A DNA stretch of 64,000 nt, taken from NCBI RefSeq assembly GCF_030373185.1, contig NZ_JAUCZH010000001.1, positions 372,001 to 436,000 on the forward strand. Reading direction: 5' to 3'. Below the pieces are notes generated by a model, which worked only from the letters and a program-made list of their open reading frames with translations, had not been told where the DNA came from and made no database searches. Shown here one piece after another: positions 34,143 through 43,687 of this stretch (the first letter of the stretch is position 1; every line of letters starts with the position of its first letter). Both the position numbers and the translations under genes were made by a program. Source of the stretch: Tabrizicola sp. GTDB taxonomy: Bacteria > Pseudomonadota > Alphaproteobacteria > Rhodobacterales > Rhodobacteraceae.

Positions 34143-35233
34143 CGTCTGACCGCCCCACGATGATCGAATTCCGCGATGTCCATAAATATTATGGGGATTA
34201 CCATGCCTTGCGCGGGATCAATGGCGAAATCCGGGCGGGAGAGTTCTTCTCGCTCCTTGGACCCTCGGGCTGTGGCAAGACCACGCTCCTGCGCACGATT
34301 GCCGGGTTCGAGGACATTTCCTCGGGTGCTGTGCTGATCGACGGCAAGGACATGGCAAATGTCCCGGCGAATGCCCGTCCGACGAACATGGTCTTTCAAA
34401 GCTACGCGATCTTCCCGCACATGTCGGTCGCTGAAAACGTGGGCTTCGGTTTGCGCAAGGATCCCCGTCCCAAACCTGAAAAGGCAAGGGCAGTGGAGGA
34501 GGCGCTGGAGATGGTCGGCCTCAAGGGCTTTGGCAACCGTGCCGCGCATGCCCTGTCAGGAGGCCAGCGGCAAAGGGTGGCCCTTGCCCGGGCGCTGATC
34601 CTGAAACCGAAGGTGTTGCTTCTGGACGAGCCGCTGTCGGCGCTCGACAAGAAGATGCGCGAACACATGCAGGTCGAACTGATCAAGCTGCAACGCCAGG
34701 TCGGGATCACCTTCATTCTGGTCACCCACGATCAGGAAGAAGCGCTGGTGATGTCAGACCGCATCGCCGTGATGTTCGAAGGCGAGATTACCCAACTGGC
34801 CGACCCCGAAACCCTCTACCGCCGCCCGAACTCCAAGAAGGTGGCCGATTTCATCGGGACGATGAATTTCATCCCGGCGACCATCCTGTCGGAAAACGGA
34901 GACACCGCCGAAATCGAGGCAAAGGGCCTTGGCCGTGTGGCGCTGGACATCTCGGCAGCCCCGCCCGGAAAGGGAGAAGCCCCTGTGGTCGGCCTGCGTC
35001 CCGAAACGCTGACGCTCCTCTATGACGACCAGAAAGCCCCGGAACGTGAGACGGACGGTGTGATCGACGAGGTGATCTATTTCGGTGACATGACCTATTA
35101 CGACGTCTATCTGGGCGGGACGGATGTGGAAGTGCGCCTGAGCATGCGCAACGTTCCCGGCCGCCCAGTGCTTGAGGTCGGCACGAAAGTCCGCGTCGCG
35201 TGGAGTCCCTCGGCCCTGGTTCTGTTCCGCTGA
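34139..35233 (+). CDS. potA: Polyamine-type ABC transporter ATP-binding protein (PotA-like)
   Basis: The 364-residue ATPase has Walker A GPSGCGKTT, signature LSGGQRQR, Walker B VLLLDEPLSALD, switch ILVTHDQEEAL, and a C-terminal TOBE region (VVGLRPETLTLL, IYFGDMTYYDVYLGG). It energises the PotBC-like permeases. A 10-bp GC hairpin lies 16 bases past its stop. Confidence 0.9.
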   Translation: MTSDRPTMIEFRDVHKYYGDYHALRGINGEIRAGEFFSLLGPSGCGKTTLLRTIAGFEDISSGAVLIDGKDMANVPANARPTNMVFQSYAIFPHMSVAENVGFGLRKDPRPKPEKARAVEEALEMVGLKGFGNRAAHALSGGQRQRVALARALILKPKVLLLDEPLSALDKKMREHMQVELIKLQRQVGITFILVTHDQEEALVMSDRIAVMFEGEITQLADPETLYRRPNSKKVADFIGTMNFIPATILSENGDTAEIEAKGLGRVALDISAAPPGKGEAPVVGLRPETLTLLYDDQKAPERETDGVIDEVIYFGDMTYYDVYLGGTDVEVRLSMRNVPGRPVLEVGTKVRVAWSPSALVLFR

Positions 35234-35248
35234 AACGTTCAAGATCGA

Positions 35249-35274
35249 GCAGCCGCGCAGAAGCGCGCGGCTGC
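35249..35274 (+). terminator. GC hairpin after potA-like gene
   Basis: Perfect 10-bp stem GCAGCCGCGC / GCGCGGCTGC with a six-base loop, 16 bases downstream of the stop. No T-run follows, so it may be a weak terminator or RNA-stabilising stem. Confidence 0.5.
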
Positions 35275-35279
35275 AAGGC

Positions 35280-35496
35280 TCTTGTGTCGCCTCTGGCGCA
35301 AGCGCCAACCGGCTCCGCTGCGGGGGTTGCGTCACCCCGACCCCCCCCCGTGGAGTATTTTCGAAAAGCGCAGATCGGCTTGCTCTTCTTACAAATACTC
35401 TCAGGGGGTTTGGGGGCAGAATGCCCCCGCTTGCCGAGGAGGCGCGCCTTTCGCGCTGACGAAAGGAAAGACCTGCGGCGGCACGCCGCGCCGCAG
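35280..35496. repeat. Dispersed intergenic repeat, copy 2 (composite)
   Basis: This stretch between convergent genes carries three pieces seen elsewhere. TCGCCTCTGGCGC, CCAACCGGCTC and CGAAAAG (about 35284-35370) repeat those at 7991-8060. An inverted ACAAATACTCTCAGGGGG segment (35390-35408) resembles 45603-45632. An exact 23-base inverted copy of 7965-7987 lies at 35467-35489. The last piece forms the stem CTGCGGCG / CGCCGCAG and, read on minus, is followed by GTCTTTCC, so it may terminate the TetR transcript. Confidence 0.65.
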
Positions 35497-35498
35497 GA

Positions 35499-36110
35499 TC
35501 ACCGGTCCGGAGACAGCAAGCCCAATCCGCGCAGGTAGATGCCGATGGCGGATTCCAGCAGATCCTCCGGCGCCCAGGGCTGCGGGCCGCCGTTGCCGCG
35601 CAGAAAAAGCTCCACAACCCCATGACTTACGGCCCAGACATGCGCCGAGATCATGCTGGGTGGCGGACGGCGGTCGGCCGGCAATGCGCGGGACAGATTG
35701 TCTGCCGCGCGGTCCAGTGTGGCGCGGGCCTTGGCCGAGACGGTGGCAAGTTCCGGGTGCTGGCCGGGTTGGAGGCCGCTTTCGAACATCGCCTGATAAT
35801 GTCCCGGATATTTGCGCGCGAAGGCAAGGTAGGCCCGGCCGGTGGCCTCGAAAGCCGCAAGGGCCGAGGGTCGCCCCTCGTCATAAGCATATTCCAGAAG
35901 GGCTGCGAAAATGTCGAAACCTTGCCGCGCAACTTCAGCCAGAAGGTCGTCGCGCCCTGCGAAGTGGCGGTAGACGGCGGCAGGGGTCACGTCTGCGGCC
36001 TTGGCCGCTTCTGAAAGGGTAAAGCCCTGCGGCCCTTTCTGGTCGATCAGGGCCAGCGCTGCCTCGACCAGGGCCTGGCGCAGATTGCCGTGGTGGTAGC
36101 CGCGCTTCAT
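35499..36110 (-). CDS. TetR family transcriptional regulator
   Basis: The 203-residue protein begins [19 protein letters not shown] and has the [24 protein letters not shown], with a C-terminal TetR_C-like helical domain. It overlaps the ppk2 gene by three bases (ATGA), so both are in one transcript, which hints that it responds to a stress or storage signal. The effector is unknown. Confidence 0.88.
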   Translation of the reverse strand: MKRGYHHGNLRQALVEAALALIDQKGPQGFTLSEAAKAADVTPAAVYRHFAGRDDLLAEVARQGFDIFAALLEYAYDEGRPSALAAFEATGRAYLAFARKYPGHYQAMFESGLQPGQHPELATVSAKARATLDRAADNLSRALPADRRPPPSMISAHVWAVSHGVVELFLRGNGGPQPWAPEDLLESAIGIYLRGLGLLSPDR

Positions 36111-36982
36111 CTGTCTGGCTTGCGCAGGGCAGGTCCGCCGCAGATGGCGCTGTCCGGGGTGCCGATGGCCGCCATGTCCTTGCCGGCATAGTCGACCGCG
36201 CCAAGGATCGTCTGGAGCGCTGCAATCCGGGCGCGCTTCTTGTCATCGGAAAGGATGACCGTCCAGGGGGCGTAGCTGAAACTGGTGGTTTGCATCGTCT
36301 CGTCGATCACCGCGCAGTAGTCGTCCCATTTGCCAAGACCATCGACGTCGATCTTCGACAGCTTCCACTGTTTCAGAAGGTCGGCTTCGCGAGCAAGGAA
36401 CCGACGCAGCTGTTCGGCCCGGCCGACTTCCAGCCAGATCTTCAGGAAGACGATCCCTTCATCCGCGATCATCTGTTCGAATTCAGGAAGTTGGCGGAAG
36501 AACTTCATGCGGTCTTCGGGGGTGCAGAAGCCGAAAACATGTTCAATCATTGCACGGTTGTACCAGCTGCGGTCGTAAAGCGCGATTTCGCCCTTTGCCG
36601 GGAACCAGTCAACGTAGCGCTGGAAATACCATTGCTGGCTTTCGCGATCGGTCGGCTTCGGCAGGGCCACCACATAGGCCTGCCGGGGGTTCATGTTCTC
36701 CGTTGCCGCCTTGATCGTGCCGCCCTTGCCTGCCGCATCGCGGCCCTCGAAGATGACGATCAGGCGTTGGCCGCTGGCGCGGATCGAGGCCTGCATTCTG
36801 GCAAGCTCGATCTGAAGGGTTGCCATTTGTCGTTCGTAATCCTTGCCCTTCATTTCTTCCCGATACGGGTAGGAATTGGTCAGGATGTCGTCCTTGCCGC
36901 CAGTCTTGATCGCCGTGCGGATTTCGGGCGGCGCGCCTTCTTGGAAATAGCGGCTGATTGCGCCGTCGAAGGGAAGGGTCAT
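36107..36982 (-). CDS. ppk2: Polyphosphate kinase 2
   Basis: The 291-residue PPK2 transfers phosphate between polyphosphate and nucleotides. Walker A is [10 protein letters not shown] (residues 80-89), and the lid/Walker B region has [18 protein letters not shown] and [17 protein letters not shown] also fit. Start ATG 36982 sits five bases from AGGAGG (36988-36993); ATG 36985 is too close to it. It is cytoplasmic. It is followed by and overlaps the TetR gene. Confidence 0.93.
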   Translation of the reverse strand: MTLPFDGAISRYFQEGAPPEIRTAIKTGGKDDILTNSYPYREEMKGKDYERQMATLQIELARMQASIRASGQRLIVIFEGRDAAGKGGTIKAATENMNPRQAYVVALPKPTDRESQQWYFQRYVDWFPAKGEIALYDRSWYNRAMIEHVFGFCTPEDRMKFFRQLPEFEQMIADEGIVFLKIWLEVGRAEQLRRFLAREADLLKQWKLSKIDVDGLGKWDDYCAVIDETMQTTSFSYAPWTVILSDDKKRARIAALQTILGAVDYAGKDMAAIGTPDSAICGGPALRKPDR

Positions 36983-37024
36983 CATGGCCTCCTGCACTTT
37001 GCGCCAGTATGACGATTGGGCAGG

Positions 37025-37957
37025 TCAGCGCAATGCGGCGCGGTCGATGGCGTCGATCACCACATCGCTGTGGGTGTGGTGCGGCATGTGGCCCGCGCCG
37101 TCGATCACAGTCAGCGTTGCATTCGGCAGCAGGCCCGCAAGGGGCCGGGAATGGATTGCCAGTGGCACTATGGTGTCTGCGCTGCCATGGACCAACTCGA
37201 CAGGCAGAGACAGGCCGGGGTAGCGCGGCTCCATCGTGACCAGTTCTGCGCGCAGGGCGTTTATCTGTGCGGTGTTGGTCGCCAACGTGTCGCGCCGCAG
37301 GATCAGCGGCGTGCCAAGCCAGTCTTCATAGCCCAGGGGTACCGGGTCGGGGGCGAACACGGCTGCGGTTGCTGCCGAAACGTAGGATTGTGGCACAAAG
37401 GCCGAGGCCAGCGGCACCGCCAGCGCCCTGCCGACCGCCGTCGAGGTCAGCCGATACCATGGATCAAGTTTGCCGGGCCATGGCATCGAGGCCGCGCCAA
37501 CCAGAACCAGGGCGCGGGGTCCGCCGTCCAGCGCCCAGGCAAGCGCAACGGCCCCGCCATAGCTTTGGCCCACAAGGATCGGGTCTGTCACGCCGATCCC
37601 GGCAAGTCCCGCCTTGATTGCCCGGGCCTGAGCAGCAAGCGAGACCTCGCTCACTCGGTCGGAATGGCCAAGGCCCGGCCGGTCCACCACTGTCACCCGG
37701 TAGCGGGCTGTCAGACGGTCACGCAAGGCAAAGGTCATGTCCCGCAAAGACCCGCTGGCGCCGTGGATCAGCACAATGTCAGGGCCGGAACCCGAAATTT
37801 CGAAATGCAGGCGCAGCCCGTCGATGGTCAGAAAGCTGCCGGTCGGTGGATGGGCTGCAAGCGCAGCCGCTTCGCGCGCCGAGGCCCGCCAATAGGTTAC
37901 ACCCGTAAGGGCCAGCGTGGCGATGATCAGGCTTGCGGTCAATTTCGGCAGGATCAC
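37025..37957 (-). CDS. Alpha/beta hydrolase
   Basis: The roughly 310-residue protein has an N-terminal hydrophobic anchor or signal (LTASLIIATLALTGV) and an alpha/beta hydrolase fold: oxyanion loop HGASGSLRD, VVDRPGLGHSD, nucleophile elbow GQSYGGA (Ser), acid in HGSADTIVP and the final His in GAGHMPHH. It is probably attached to or outside the inner membrane. The start is unsure: GTG 37957 was chosen because upstream sequence looks non-native, and no good ribosome-binding site is visible. Confidence 0.8.
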   Translation of the reverse strand: MILPKLTASLIIATLALTGVTYWRASAREAAALAAHPPTGSFLTIDGLRLHFEISGSGPDIVLIHGASGSLRDMTFALRDRLTARYRVTVVDRPGLGHSDRVSEVSLAAQARAIKAGLAGIGVTDPILVGQSYGGAVALAWALDGGPRALVLVGAASMPWPGKLDPWYRLTSTAVGRALAVPLASAFVPQSYVSAATAAVFAPDPVPLGYEDWLGTPLILRRDTLATNTAQINALRAELVTMEPRYPGLSLPVELVHGSADTIVPLAIHSRPLAGLLPNATLTVIDGAGHMPHHTHSDVVIDAIDRAALR

Positions 37958-38107
37958 GCTTTGCCGCAAGTGTCTTGGAGCAAAGGATTTCGCACCATTG
38001 TCACCATCTGGAGCCTGTTTCCCATGCGATTTTCCCTGTCTGCCTGTTCGCCCATTGGCAGGGTATAGTGACCGACCCGTGGCCACAATGCCGGGCCGGC
38101 CCGTCCC

Positions 38108-39094
38108 TTACTCGGCGGGCTCGGTCGGCTGGATATCCTTCTTGCCGAACAGGCGCGCGTAGGACTGGCGGAACGGCAGAAAGTACAGCGCCCGCAGGCT
38201 GTGCCATGAACCGCCATCCTCGTCCGTTCCGAGGCCATAGGTGATGTCTTCCTTGCCTTTCGGTGCGTAAAGCGTCCCCGCTGCCCAATCCCAGAAGGCG
38301 AAGATGAAGCCCATGTTCTTGTCCCAGTGCTTGCGGTCCACCGAGTGATGGATCTGATGCTGCGCGGGGCAGACGAAAATATGCTGAATCCAATAGGGAT
38401 AACGGATCCAGACATGGCTGTGCCGCAGGTGGAAGGCCGAAAAATAGAACACCGCAAGGAAGATGTTCACCTCGAAAAGGGTGATCTGGATCGCTGCCGG
38501 CCCCAAGAGATGATGCAGGATCGCCATGGTCGCACCCACGGTAAGGCCAGTGGTCAGGCTGTCGACCACCTCCTCGACCGGGTGCATGCGCGCAGCGGTA
38601 AGCGGGGTCATGACTTCGGCCGAATGGTGAACCTTGTGGTAGTCCCACAGGAAGGGAACCTTGTGGAAAATCAGATGCAGGAACCACAGCGAGAAATCGA
38701 GAACCAGAATGATCACCACGGTGGTCAGGATGGAATAGCCGAGGTGGGGCTCGAAACTGGCGGTGGAAGGTCCGAAAATCTGCACGATTGCCCCGGTCAG
38801 GGCATGGTAGGCGAAAGGCGCGGTCAGCAGCACCGAGCCATAGATCAGTGCAAGCAGCATCTTGTTGATGAAATAGAACGCGAAATCAGCCTGCGAAGAA
38901 GGGTGCTTCAACACCTCGGCCGGAAGCAGCCAGCGCAGCAAGCTGACAGATTCTGCCTCTCCCTTGCGCGCCTTGTTGACCATGTAGGCGATGATCGACA
39001 CCACAAGCGCGCTGAACAGGTACAGATAGGCCATCCGGTTCGACAGATTGACGAAATGGTCAAAGGGCGCCCAGAGGATGTCGGTGAATTCCAT
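38108..39094 (-). CDS. Sterol desaturase / fatty acid hydroxylase superfamily protein
   Basis: The 328-residue membrane protein has four or five helices and the eight-histidine diiron boxes HLIFH, HKVHHS, and HQIHHS. The superfamily hydroxylates or desaturates lipids with O2; the substrate here is unknown, with carotenoid, ornithine lipid or hopanoid all possible. It starts at 39094 with GGAGAGCC upstream on the minus strand. It sits alone, between the alpha/beta hydrolase and metA. Confidence 0.88.
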   Translation of the reverse strand: MEFTDILWAPFDHFVNLSNRMAYLYLFSALVVSIIAYMVNKARKGEAESVSLLRWLLPAEVLKHPSSQADFAFYFINKMLLALIYGSVLLTAPFAYHALTGAIVQIFGPSTASFEPHLGYSILTTVVIILVLDFSLWFLHLIFHKVPFLWDYHKVHHSAEVMTPLTAARMHPVEEVVDSLTTGLTVGATMAILHHLLGPAAIQITLFEVNIFLAVFYFSAFHLRHSHVWIRYPYWIQHIFVCPAQHQIHHSVDRKHWDKNMGFIFAFWDWAAGTLYAPKGKEDITYGLGTDEDGGSWHSLRALYFLPFRQSYARLFGKKDIQPTEPAE

Positions 39095-39172
39095 ATCGCT
39101 CGGCTCTCCTTTCGACCCTTCTGGTGCCGTGAATCAGCTAGCACCGAATTGTGGCCAAAATGAATCTGGAGT

Positions 39173-40099
39173 TCAGGGTGAAGTGCGTCCGATCAGGGTC
39201 ATGTCATAGGGGGTGGACTGGTAGATCTCGTTGATCCAGTTGCCATAAAGCAGGTGCGCGTGGCTTCGCCACCGGTTCAGGGGCGGCAGGGCCGGGTTGT
39301 CATCGGTATAGTAGTTCAACGGCACGTTGATTGGCGTCCCGCTGGCGACATCGCGGTCATATTCCTGTTTCAGCGTGTCGCTGTCGTATTCGAAGTGGTT
39401 GAAGATATAAAGCGCGCGGTGGCCGGCATCCTCGACAAGGCAGGGGCCAACCTCGTCCGAGCCCAGAAGGGTCTTCAGGCCCGGGGCGGCGTCGATCTCG
39501 GCCTGCTTCATTTCGGTCCAACGGGAGACGGGGATCACGAAATCATCTGAAAACCCGCGCAGATAGGGCGAGGTCGGGCAGAGGTTGCGGTGGCGAAAAC
39601 ACCCGAAGGCCTTCGCGGGGAGCATGTGCTTCTTCACCCCGTGAAAATGGTTGATCATCGCCATGCCGCCCCAGCAGACACCGAAGGTGGACTGCACGTT
39701 GGTCTGGGTCCAGTCCATGACCTCGCACAACTCGTCCCAATAGGTGACCTCTTCGAAAGGCAGGTGTTCGATCGGTGCGCCGGTGATGATCAACCCGTCG
39801 AACTTTTCATCCTTCACCTCCTGAAACGGGCGGTAGAAGGTTTCCATGTGTTCGGCGGCGGTGTTCCTGGTCTGATGCTCGCTCATGCGGATCAGATGCA
39901 AATCGATTTGCAGGGGCGTGGCACCGATCAGTCGGGCGAACTGGTTTTCGGTCTGGATCTTCTTTGGCATCAGGTTCAGGAGGCCGATCTTCAGGGGCCG
40001 GATGTCCTGACGTGCCGCGCGTTCCGGCGACATGACCATTACGCCTTCGCTTTTCAGAACGTTGAAGGCGGGCAGGGTCTCTGGAAGTTTGATCGGCAT
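39173..40099 (-). CDS. metA: Homoserine O-acetyltransferase (MetA family, acetyl type)
   Basis: MetA acylates homoserine in methionine synthesis. The 308-residue length, catalytic C142 in FGVCWGG and [13 protein letters not shown] support it. Residue 111 in TGAPIEHL is Glu; in characterised family members Glu111 gives acetyl-CoA use and Gly111 (E. coli GAPLG) succinyl-CoA use. So acetyltransferase activity is predicted. AAGGA lies upstream of the ATG. No clear SAM riboswitch was identified in the 66 bp before it. Confidence 0.94.
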   Translation of the reverse strand: MPIKLPETLPAFNVLKSEGVMVMSPERAARQDIRPLKIGLLNLMPKKIQTENQFARLIGATPLQIDLHLIRMSEHQTRNTAAEHMETFYRPFQEVKDEKFDGLIITGAPIEHLPFEEVTYWDELCEVMDWTQTNVQSTFGVCWGGMAMINHFHGVKKHMLPAKAFGCFRHRNLCPTSPYLRGFSDDFVIPVSRWTEMKQAEIDAAPGLKTLLGSDEVGPCLVEDAGHRALYIFNHFEYDSDTLKQEYDRDVASGTPINVPLNYYTDDNPALPPLNRWRSHAHLLYGNWINEIYQSTPYDMTLIGRTSP

Positions 40100-40165
40100 T
40101 TGGCGGTCCTTCAGGTCGGGGCCAGACCTAGGGGATTAGGCGGGTTGCATCAAGGCCGGGCGCTG

Positions 40166-41050
40166 TCAGGTGGCCTTTGCGCGGGTCCGGTCGATGGCGC
40201 CAGCGATCAGGGAGTCAAAGTCTTCAACATCCTTGACCATCGCCACCTCTTCGGCGCTGACCATCACCCCCCAGCGCGCCATTGCCGCATAACGTGGCTG
40301 CCGGTGGGCAAGGGCGCGGGCATAGGTCCAGCGAACAAAGTGATCCGGATCGCAGGTTTCTTCTGTAACAGAATGAGTTGCGCGGTAATCTTCCCACATC
40401 TTGTGAAGAAATTCCGGCTGGTAATACATCGGCTTTGGCGCCCGGTCGAAGCGGCGGACAAGTTCTGCGGTATGTGCATCTGATCCCTTGATCCAGACCA
40501 GAAGCAGCGTGTCCGACAGTTGTCGCATCACCGGGTCGGCCGGGTCATCGGGGTCCACCACCTCGCAGATCGAGCCCGAGGTGTCGCAGACGAAATTCCC
40601 ATAGCCATAGATGTCTTCGGCGCGCTCCATGAAGCGGGCGGTGTCGAGCATTGCCGCAACCTCTGCGGCGCGGTGTTGTTCCTGCCGCTTCATGTATTCG
40701 GCAAACGGTACGCCGCCCTTGGCCGGATCGCCTGGCTTGCCAAGATAGGTCGAAAGCGGGGCAAGATTGTCGAAGGTGATGTTGGAGGCGATGTAGACGC
40801 TGTCCGTCATCAAAAGCTCTCGCAGAAGCGGAACCTTCATCGCCTCGCGCTTGAAGTTGTCGGCGATGTATTCGCCCATGTAGCGGGTGCCGATCCGGTA
40901 ATCGACCGAATAGTGGAACCAGCCGTTCCCGTCCTTGCCCTGATCGCGCAGCATCGTGGCCAGATGGGTCTTGCCAAGACCCGACATGCCGTAAAGCAGC
41001 ACCCGCTTGGCCGATGCCGCCAGATAGTCCTTGCCGGTCCTGTAGATCAT
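40166..41050 (-). CDS. P-loop ATPase of unknown function
   Basis: The 294-residue cytoplasmic protein has Walker A LLYGMSGLGKTHLA near the N terminus, then VDYRIGTRYMGEYIADNFK. TLLLVWIKGSDAH could be the later strand. The charged C-terminal half has no recognised domain. It resembles nucleotide kinase-like or AAA-type folds but cannot be named. It lies 66 bp upstream of metA on the same strand, so cotranscription is possible. Confidence 0.7.
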   Translation of the reverse strand: MIYRTGKDYLAASAKRVLLYGMSGLGKTHLATMLRDQGKDGNGWFHYSVDYRIGTRYMGEYIADNFKREAMKVPLLRELLMTDSVYIASNITFDNLAPLSTYLGKPGDPAKGGVPFAEYMKRQEQHRAAEVAAMLDTARFMERAEDIYGYGNFVCDTSGSICEVVDPDDPADPVMRQLSDTLLLVWIKGSDAHTAELVRRFDRAPKPMYYQPEFLHKMWEDYRATHSVTEETCDPDHFVRWTYARALAHRQPRYAAMARWGVMVSAEEVAMVKDVEDFDSLIAGAIDRTRAKAT

Positions 41051-41099
41051 CGCGTCACCCCTTGGCCCCTGTTAGCGCCGGGCCGGGCCATAGACAACG

Positions 41100-41128
41100 A
41101 AAAACCCCGCCCGGGTCAGGGGGCGGGG
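41100..41128 (-). terminator. Rho-independent terminator of the FadL-family gene
   Basis: Stem CCCCGCCC / GGGCGGGG with a seven-to-nine-base loop, preceded on plus by AAAAA so that the minus transcript ends in TTTTT. It lies 20 bases past the minus-strand stop at 41149. Confidence 0.85.
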
Positions 41129-41148
41129 CATGTGGGGGAGAGGGTGGT

Positions 41149-42243
41149 TCAGAAGGACCAGCCGACCTTGACGCCAACGCCGACCGCCGTGTTGTTGGTC
41201 ATATTGGCGCGGCCAACTTCAGCGGTCTGGGGTTGCGCGTCGCCAAGCCAGGAATAGTTGACCCCACCCGTGATCTTCATGTTGTCACGGGTGTAGACCG
41301 CGCCAATCGTCGCGCCATAACGCCCGTCCGTCGGTGCAAGCGGCGACACCAGCGGGTCGGTTCCCTTTGGCTCGTAGGTCAACGAGAATGATCCGGCCCA
41401 GGTTTCATTGAACCGGCGCCCGATGCCCAGAGTGTAAGTGGTGGTGTCTTCAAGCTCGACCAGCCCATCCCCCGGAAAGCCGACGGGGTCGATCTTGAAG
41501 GCAGACCAATCGGCCCAGCGGATGTTGCCGAACACAAGCGTATCCTTGGCAATGCCGGTCTGGAATTCAAGGTTCACCGATTGCGGGGTCTCGACCTCGG
41601 TGATGGTGCCTGACGGGAAGAAGGCCTGCGTGGTTTCAAACTCGTGCTTGACCTTGGAATGATAGGTCAGGGCGACCCGCAGCGCGATTTCGGGTTTTTC
41701 GTAGGCAACGCCGATCAGATAGCCGGGCGCCCAATTTCCGGCAAGCTGGACGTCATACCCGCTCAACCCACCCGGAGGTGGGCCACCATAGGCCAGACCG
41801 TCGAGGGTGATGTTCCCCTTGGCATGCTGGGCGCGCAATCCGCCATGTGCGGAAAAGGCCTCGTTGAACTTGTACCGCAGGATGCCGGTCACGGCGTAGG
41901 TGTCGGCCACGGCAAGCGTCCCGCCAAGCAGGGGCGAGGTGGCGCTGTAAAGCACGTCGGCGCCGAACGGCTGGTCGATGTTCAGGGCCACGGAAACCTT
42001 GTCATTGATGTCGTACTTGTAGCTGAAGGCGATCAGCGCATAGGTGGCGACCACATCGCCGGTCGGCTGGGCCGCAACATCGGTTCCATCGACCTTGGGA
42101 GATACAAGACCAAAGGACAGTTCCAGATACCTGCCGGACTCAAACAGGGCGCCAAGGCCCTGACCCGACCGGTCGATTCCGCCCGCGCCCGCGCTGGTTG
42201 CCGCCGCAGCCAGCGCCGCTGCCGTTGTCAGAATGCGTTTCAT
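41149..42243 (-). CDS. FadL/OmpP1/TodX family outer-membrane transport protein
   Basis: The 364-residue protein has a signal peptide (MKRILTTAAALAAAATSAGA) and an outer-membrane barrel ending in Phe (VGVGVKVGWSF). Alternating beta strands and GNIRWADWSAFKIDP are FadL-like. It would admit hydrophobic compounds such as fatty acids. ATG 42243 has a GAGGAC site; the upstream part of the longer frame is not signal-like. The NPA-hatch motif seen in classic FadL is not clear near the N terminus. Confidence 0.85.
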   Translation of the reverse strand: MKRILTTAAALAAAATSAGAGGIDRSGQGLGALFESGRYLELSFGLVSPKVDGTDVAAQPTGDVVATYALIAFSYKYDINDKVSVALNIDQPFGADVLYSATSPLLGGTLAVADTYAVTGILRYKFNEAFSAHGGLRAQHAKGNITLDGLAYGGPPPGGLSGYDVQLAGNWAPGYLIGVAYEKPEIALRVALTYHSKVKHEFETTQAFFPSGTITEVETPQSVNLEFQTGIAKDTLVFGNIRWADWSAFKIDPVGFPGDGLVELEDTTTYTLGIGRRFNETWAGSFSLTYEPKGTDPLVSPLAPTDGRYGATIGAVYTRDNMKITGGVNYSWLGDAQPQTAEVGRANMTNNTAVGVGVKVGWSF

Positions 42244-42322
42244 TGTCCTCGTCCCCGGTTCTGGATATCCCCTGTCAAAATCGCTATGGCAGCCGGCGCA
42301 ACCGGTCAATCAGGACGCGGCG

Positions 42323-43219
42323 TCACGACGTTTTTACTGCTGCCTGTTGTGGCGAAGTTGCCCCGTTGCCACGCAGGTTGATCCAGATGCCAAGGAAGAT
42401 GAACCCTGCGCCAAGAAACAGGGCCGCTTCGACCGGTTCCGCGTAAAACAGCGCTCCGATGGCGGCAATGACCGGCAGGCGGGCGAAATCCACCGGCACG
42501 ACCATGCTGGCCGGGGCAAGGGACAAGGCGGTGGTAAGGCACAGATGCGCGGTCACCCCCGCGATGCCGATCAGAACCAGCCATGGCAGGGTGGCAAGCG
42601 TCGGCAGCGCCACCGCGCCATCCGCCAGCATCGCGACAGTGCCGAACCCGGCCTGCATCAGCGTCAACCAGAACAGGATCGTCACGATCGGTTCACCCTT
42701 GGTCAGCACCTTGGTCATCAAGGTGGTGGCCGCAAAGAACACCGCAGCCCCCGCAGCGGCCAGAACCCCCGGCTCCAACTGGCCAAAGTCGGGGCGGGCG
42801 ACGATCAGGATGCCCAGAAATCCAAGACCTGCGCCCACCAGTTTGCGGCGCGTCAGTTTTTCACCAAGGATCAGCGGCGACAGCAGGATCACCCAGATCG
42901 GCGAGGTGAATTCAAGTGCGAAGACCTGCGCCAGCGGGATCATGGTGATCGCCCAGAACCATAGGAACTGTCCGGTGAAATGGAACACATTGCGCACCAC
43001 ATGGCTGCCCAGCCGGTCAGCGCGGATGCGGCCCAACTGGCCTGTTGCCATGGCCACGGCGATGACAATCAAGAAACCGACCACCGACCGGAAGGCAAGG
43101 ATCTCGAACGTATCGTGGGCAAGATTGATCTGGCGCGTGGACACGGCCATCGCGGTGAAGGCAGCGATGGCGCCGATCATCCACAAGGCGGCTGCAAGGG
43201 GGCGGTGGGGGGCGGTCAT
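42323..43219 (-). CDS. EamA/DMT family transporter
   Basis: The 298-residue protein has ten hydrophobic helices in two EamA repeats. ALEFTSPIWVILLSPLILGEKLTRRKLVGAGLGFLG, shown here only as the repeat-1 end at roughly residues 95-130, carries the usual P-W and GE motifs. DMT members export or import metabolites; the substrate cannot be told. Start ATG 43219 removes a non-membrane extension. Confidence 0.88.
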   Translation of the reverse strand: MTAPHRPLAAALWMIGAIAAFTAMAVSTRQINLAHDTFEILAFRSVVGFLIVIAVAMATGQLGRIRADRLGSHVVRNVFHFTGQFLWFWAITMIPLAQVFALEFTSPIWVILLSPLILGEKLTRRKLVGAGLGFLGILIVARPDFGQLEPGVLAAAGAAVFFAATTLMTKVLTKGEPIVTILFWLTLMQAGFGTVAMLADGAVALPTLATLPWLVLIGIAGVTAHLCLTTALSLAPASMVVPVDFARLPVIAAIGALFYAEPVEAALFLGAGFIFLGIWINLRGNGATSPQQAAVKTS

Positions 43220-43277
43220 CGCGGCAGATGATCCGGGCGGGGCGGAAATGTCCAGTGGGGGCTGAGCGGCCAGCCCT

Positions 43278-43544
43278 TTAGCGCCTCTCTGGTGTCGGGC
43301 GGAGTAGCCGGATGACCCAAAGCCACAAAAGGCAGAAGGGCGCGGCCACAAACATCAAGAGCGGCGCAAGATTCGAACCCGTGGCCTGCGCCTGAACGAA
43401 GATGACACCGGCCGCCCCCATGACCATCATGGGCGGCAGCGTTAGCCACAGCGCCCAGCCCCGCCAGCGAAGCAAGATTACCATCTGCGCCACCAGATAG
43501 ATTGGCAGCGCCGACATCAGGACCAGACCAAGGACTATCCGCAC
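43278..43544 (-). CDS. Small membrane protein
   Basis: About 88 residues with three hydrophobic helices (SALPIYLVAQMVILL, LPPMMVMGAAGVIFV, LLMFVAAPFCLLWLW) and a basic end, RLLRPTPERR. The GTG start at 43544 has GGGGAAAG nearby; an ATG at 43514 would give a shorter form. The longer frame to 43745 is Pro/Arg-rich and unlikely. It lies between EamA and the monooxygenase-like gene. No family recognised. Confidence 0.55.
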   Translation of the reverse strand: MRIVLGLVLMSALPIYLVAQMVILLRWRGWALWLTLPPMMVMGAAGVIFVQAQATGSNLAPLLMFVAAPFCLLWLWVIRLLRPTPERR

Positions 43545-43687
43545 CGCTTCTTTCCCCGCAATCAGTGCAGATTGCAGGCGCTTTGTGGCGAAAAGTGGAA
43601 CGGTTCGAAGGGGGGCAAATGGGCCGTGACCGGGCTTGCCGGGGCGCGCGCCCGCCGCGCCCCCGTCGCGGCCCTTTTGCGGCGGGA

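Noticed and set aside
40100-40165. Possible SAM riboswitch upstream of metA
   Set aside because: A small AGGTC/GACCT hairpin exists, but I could not match conserved core bases of SAM-II, SAM-V or SAM/SAH, and the space is only 66 bp.
43370-43395. GATTCGAACC resembling the reverse complement of a tRNA T-loop
   Set aside because: It lies in the coding sequence of the small membrane protein and no acceptor, anticodon or D stem can be drawn around it.
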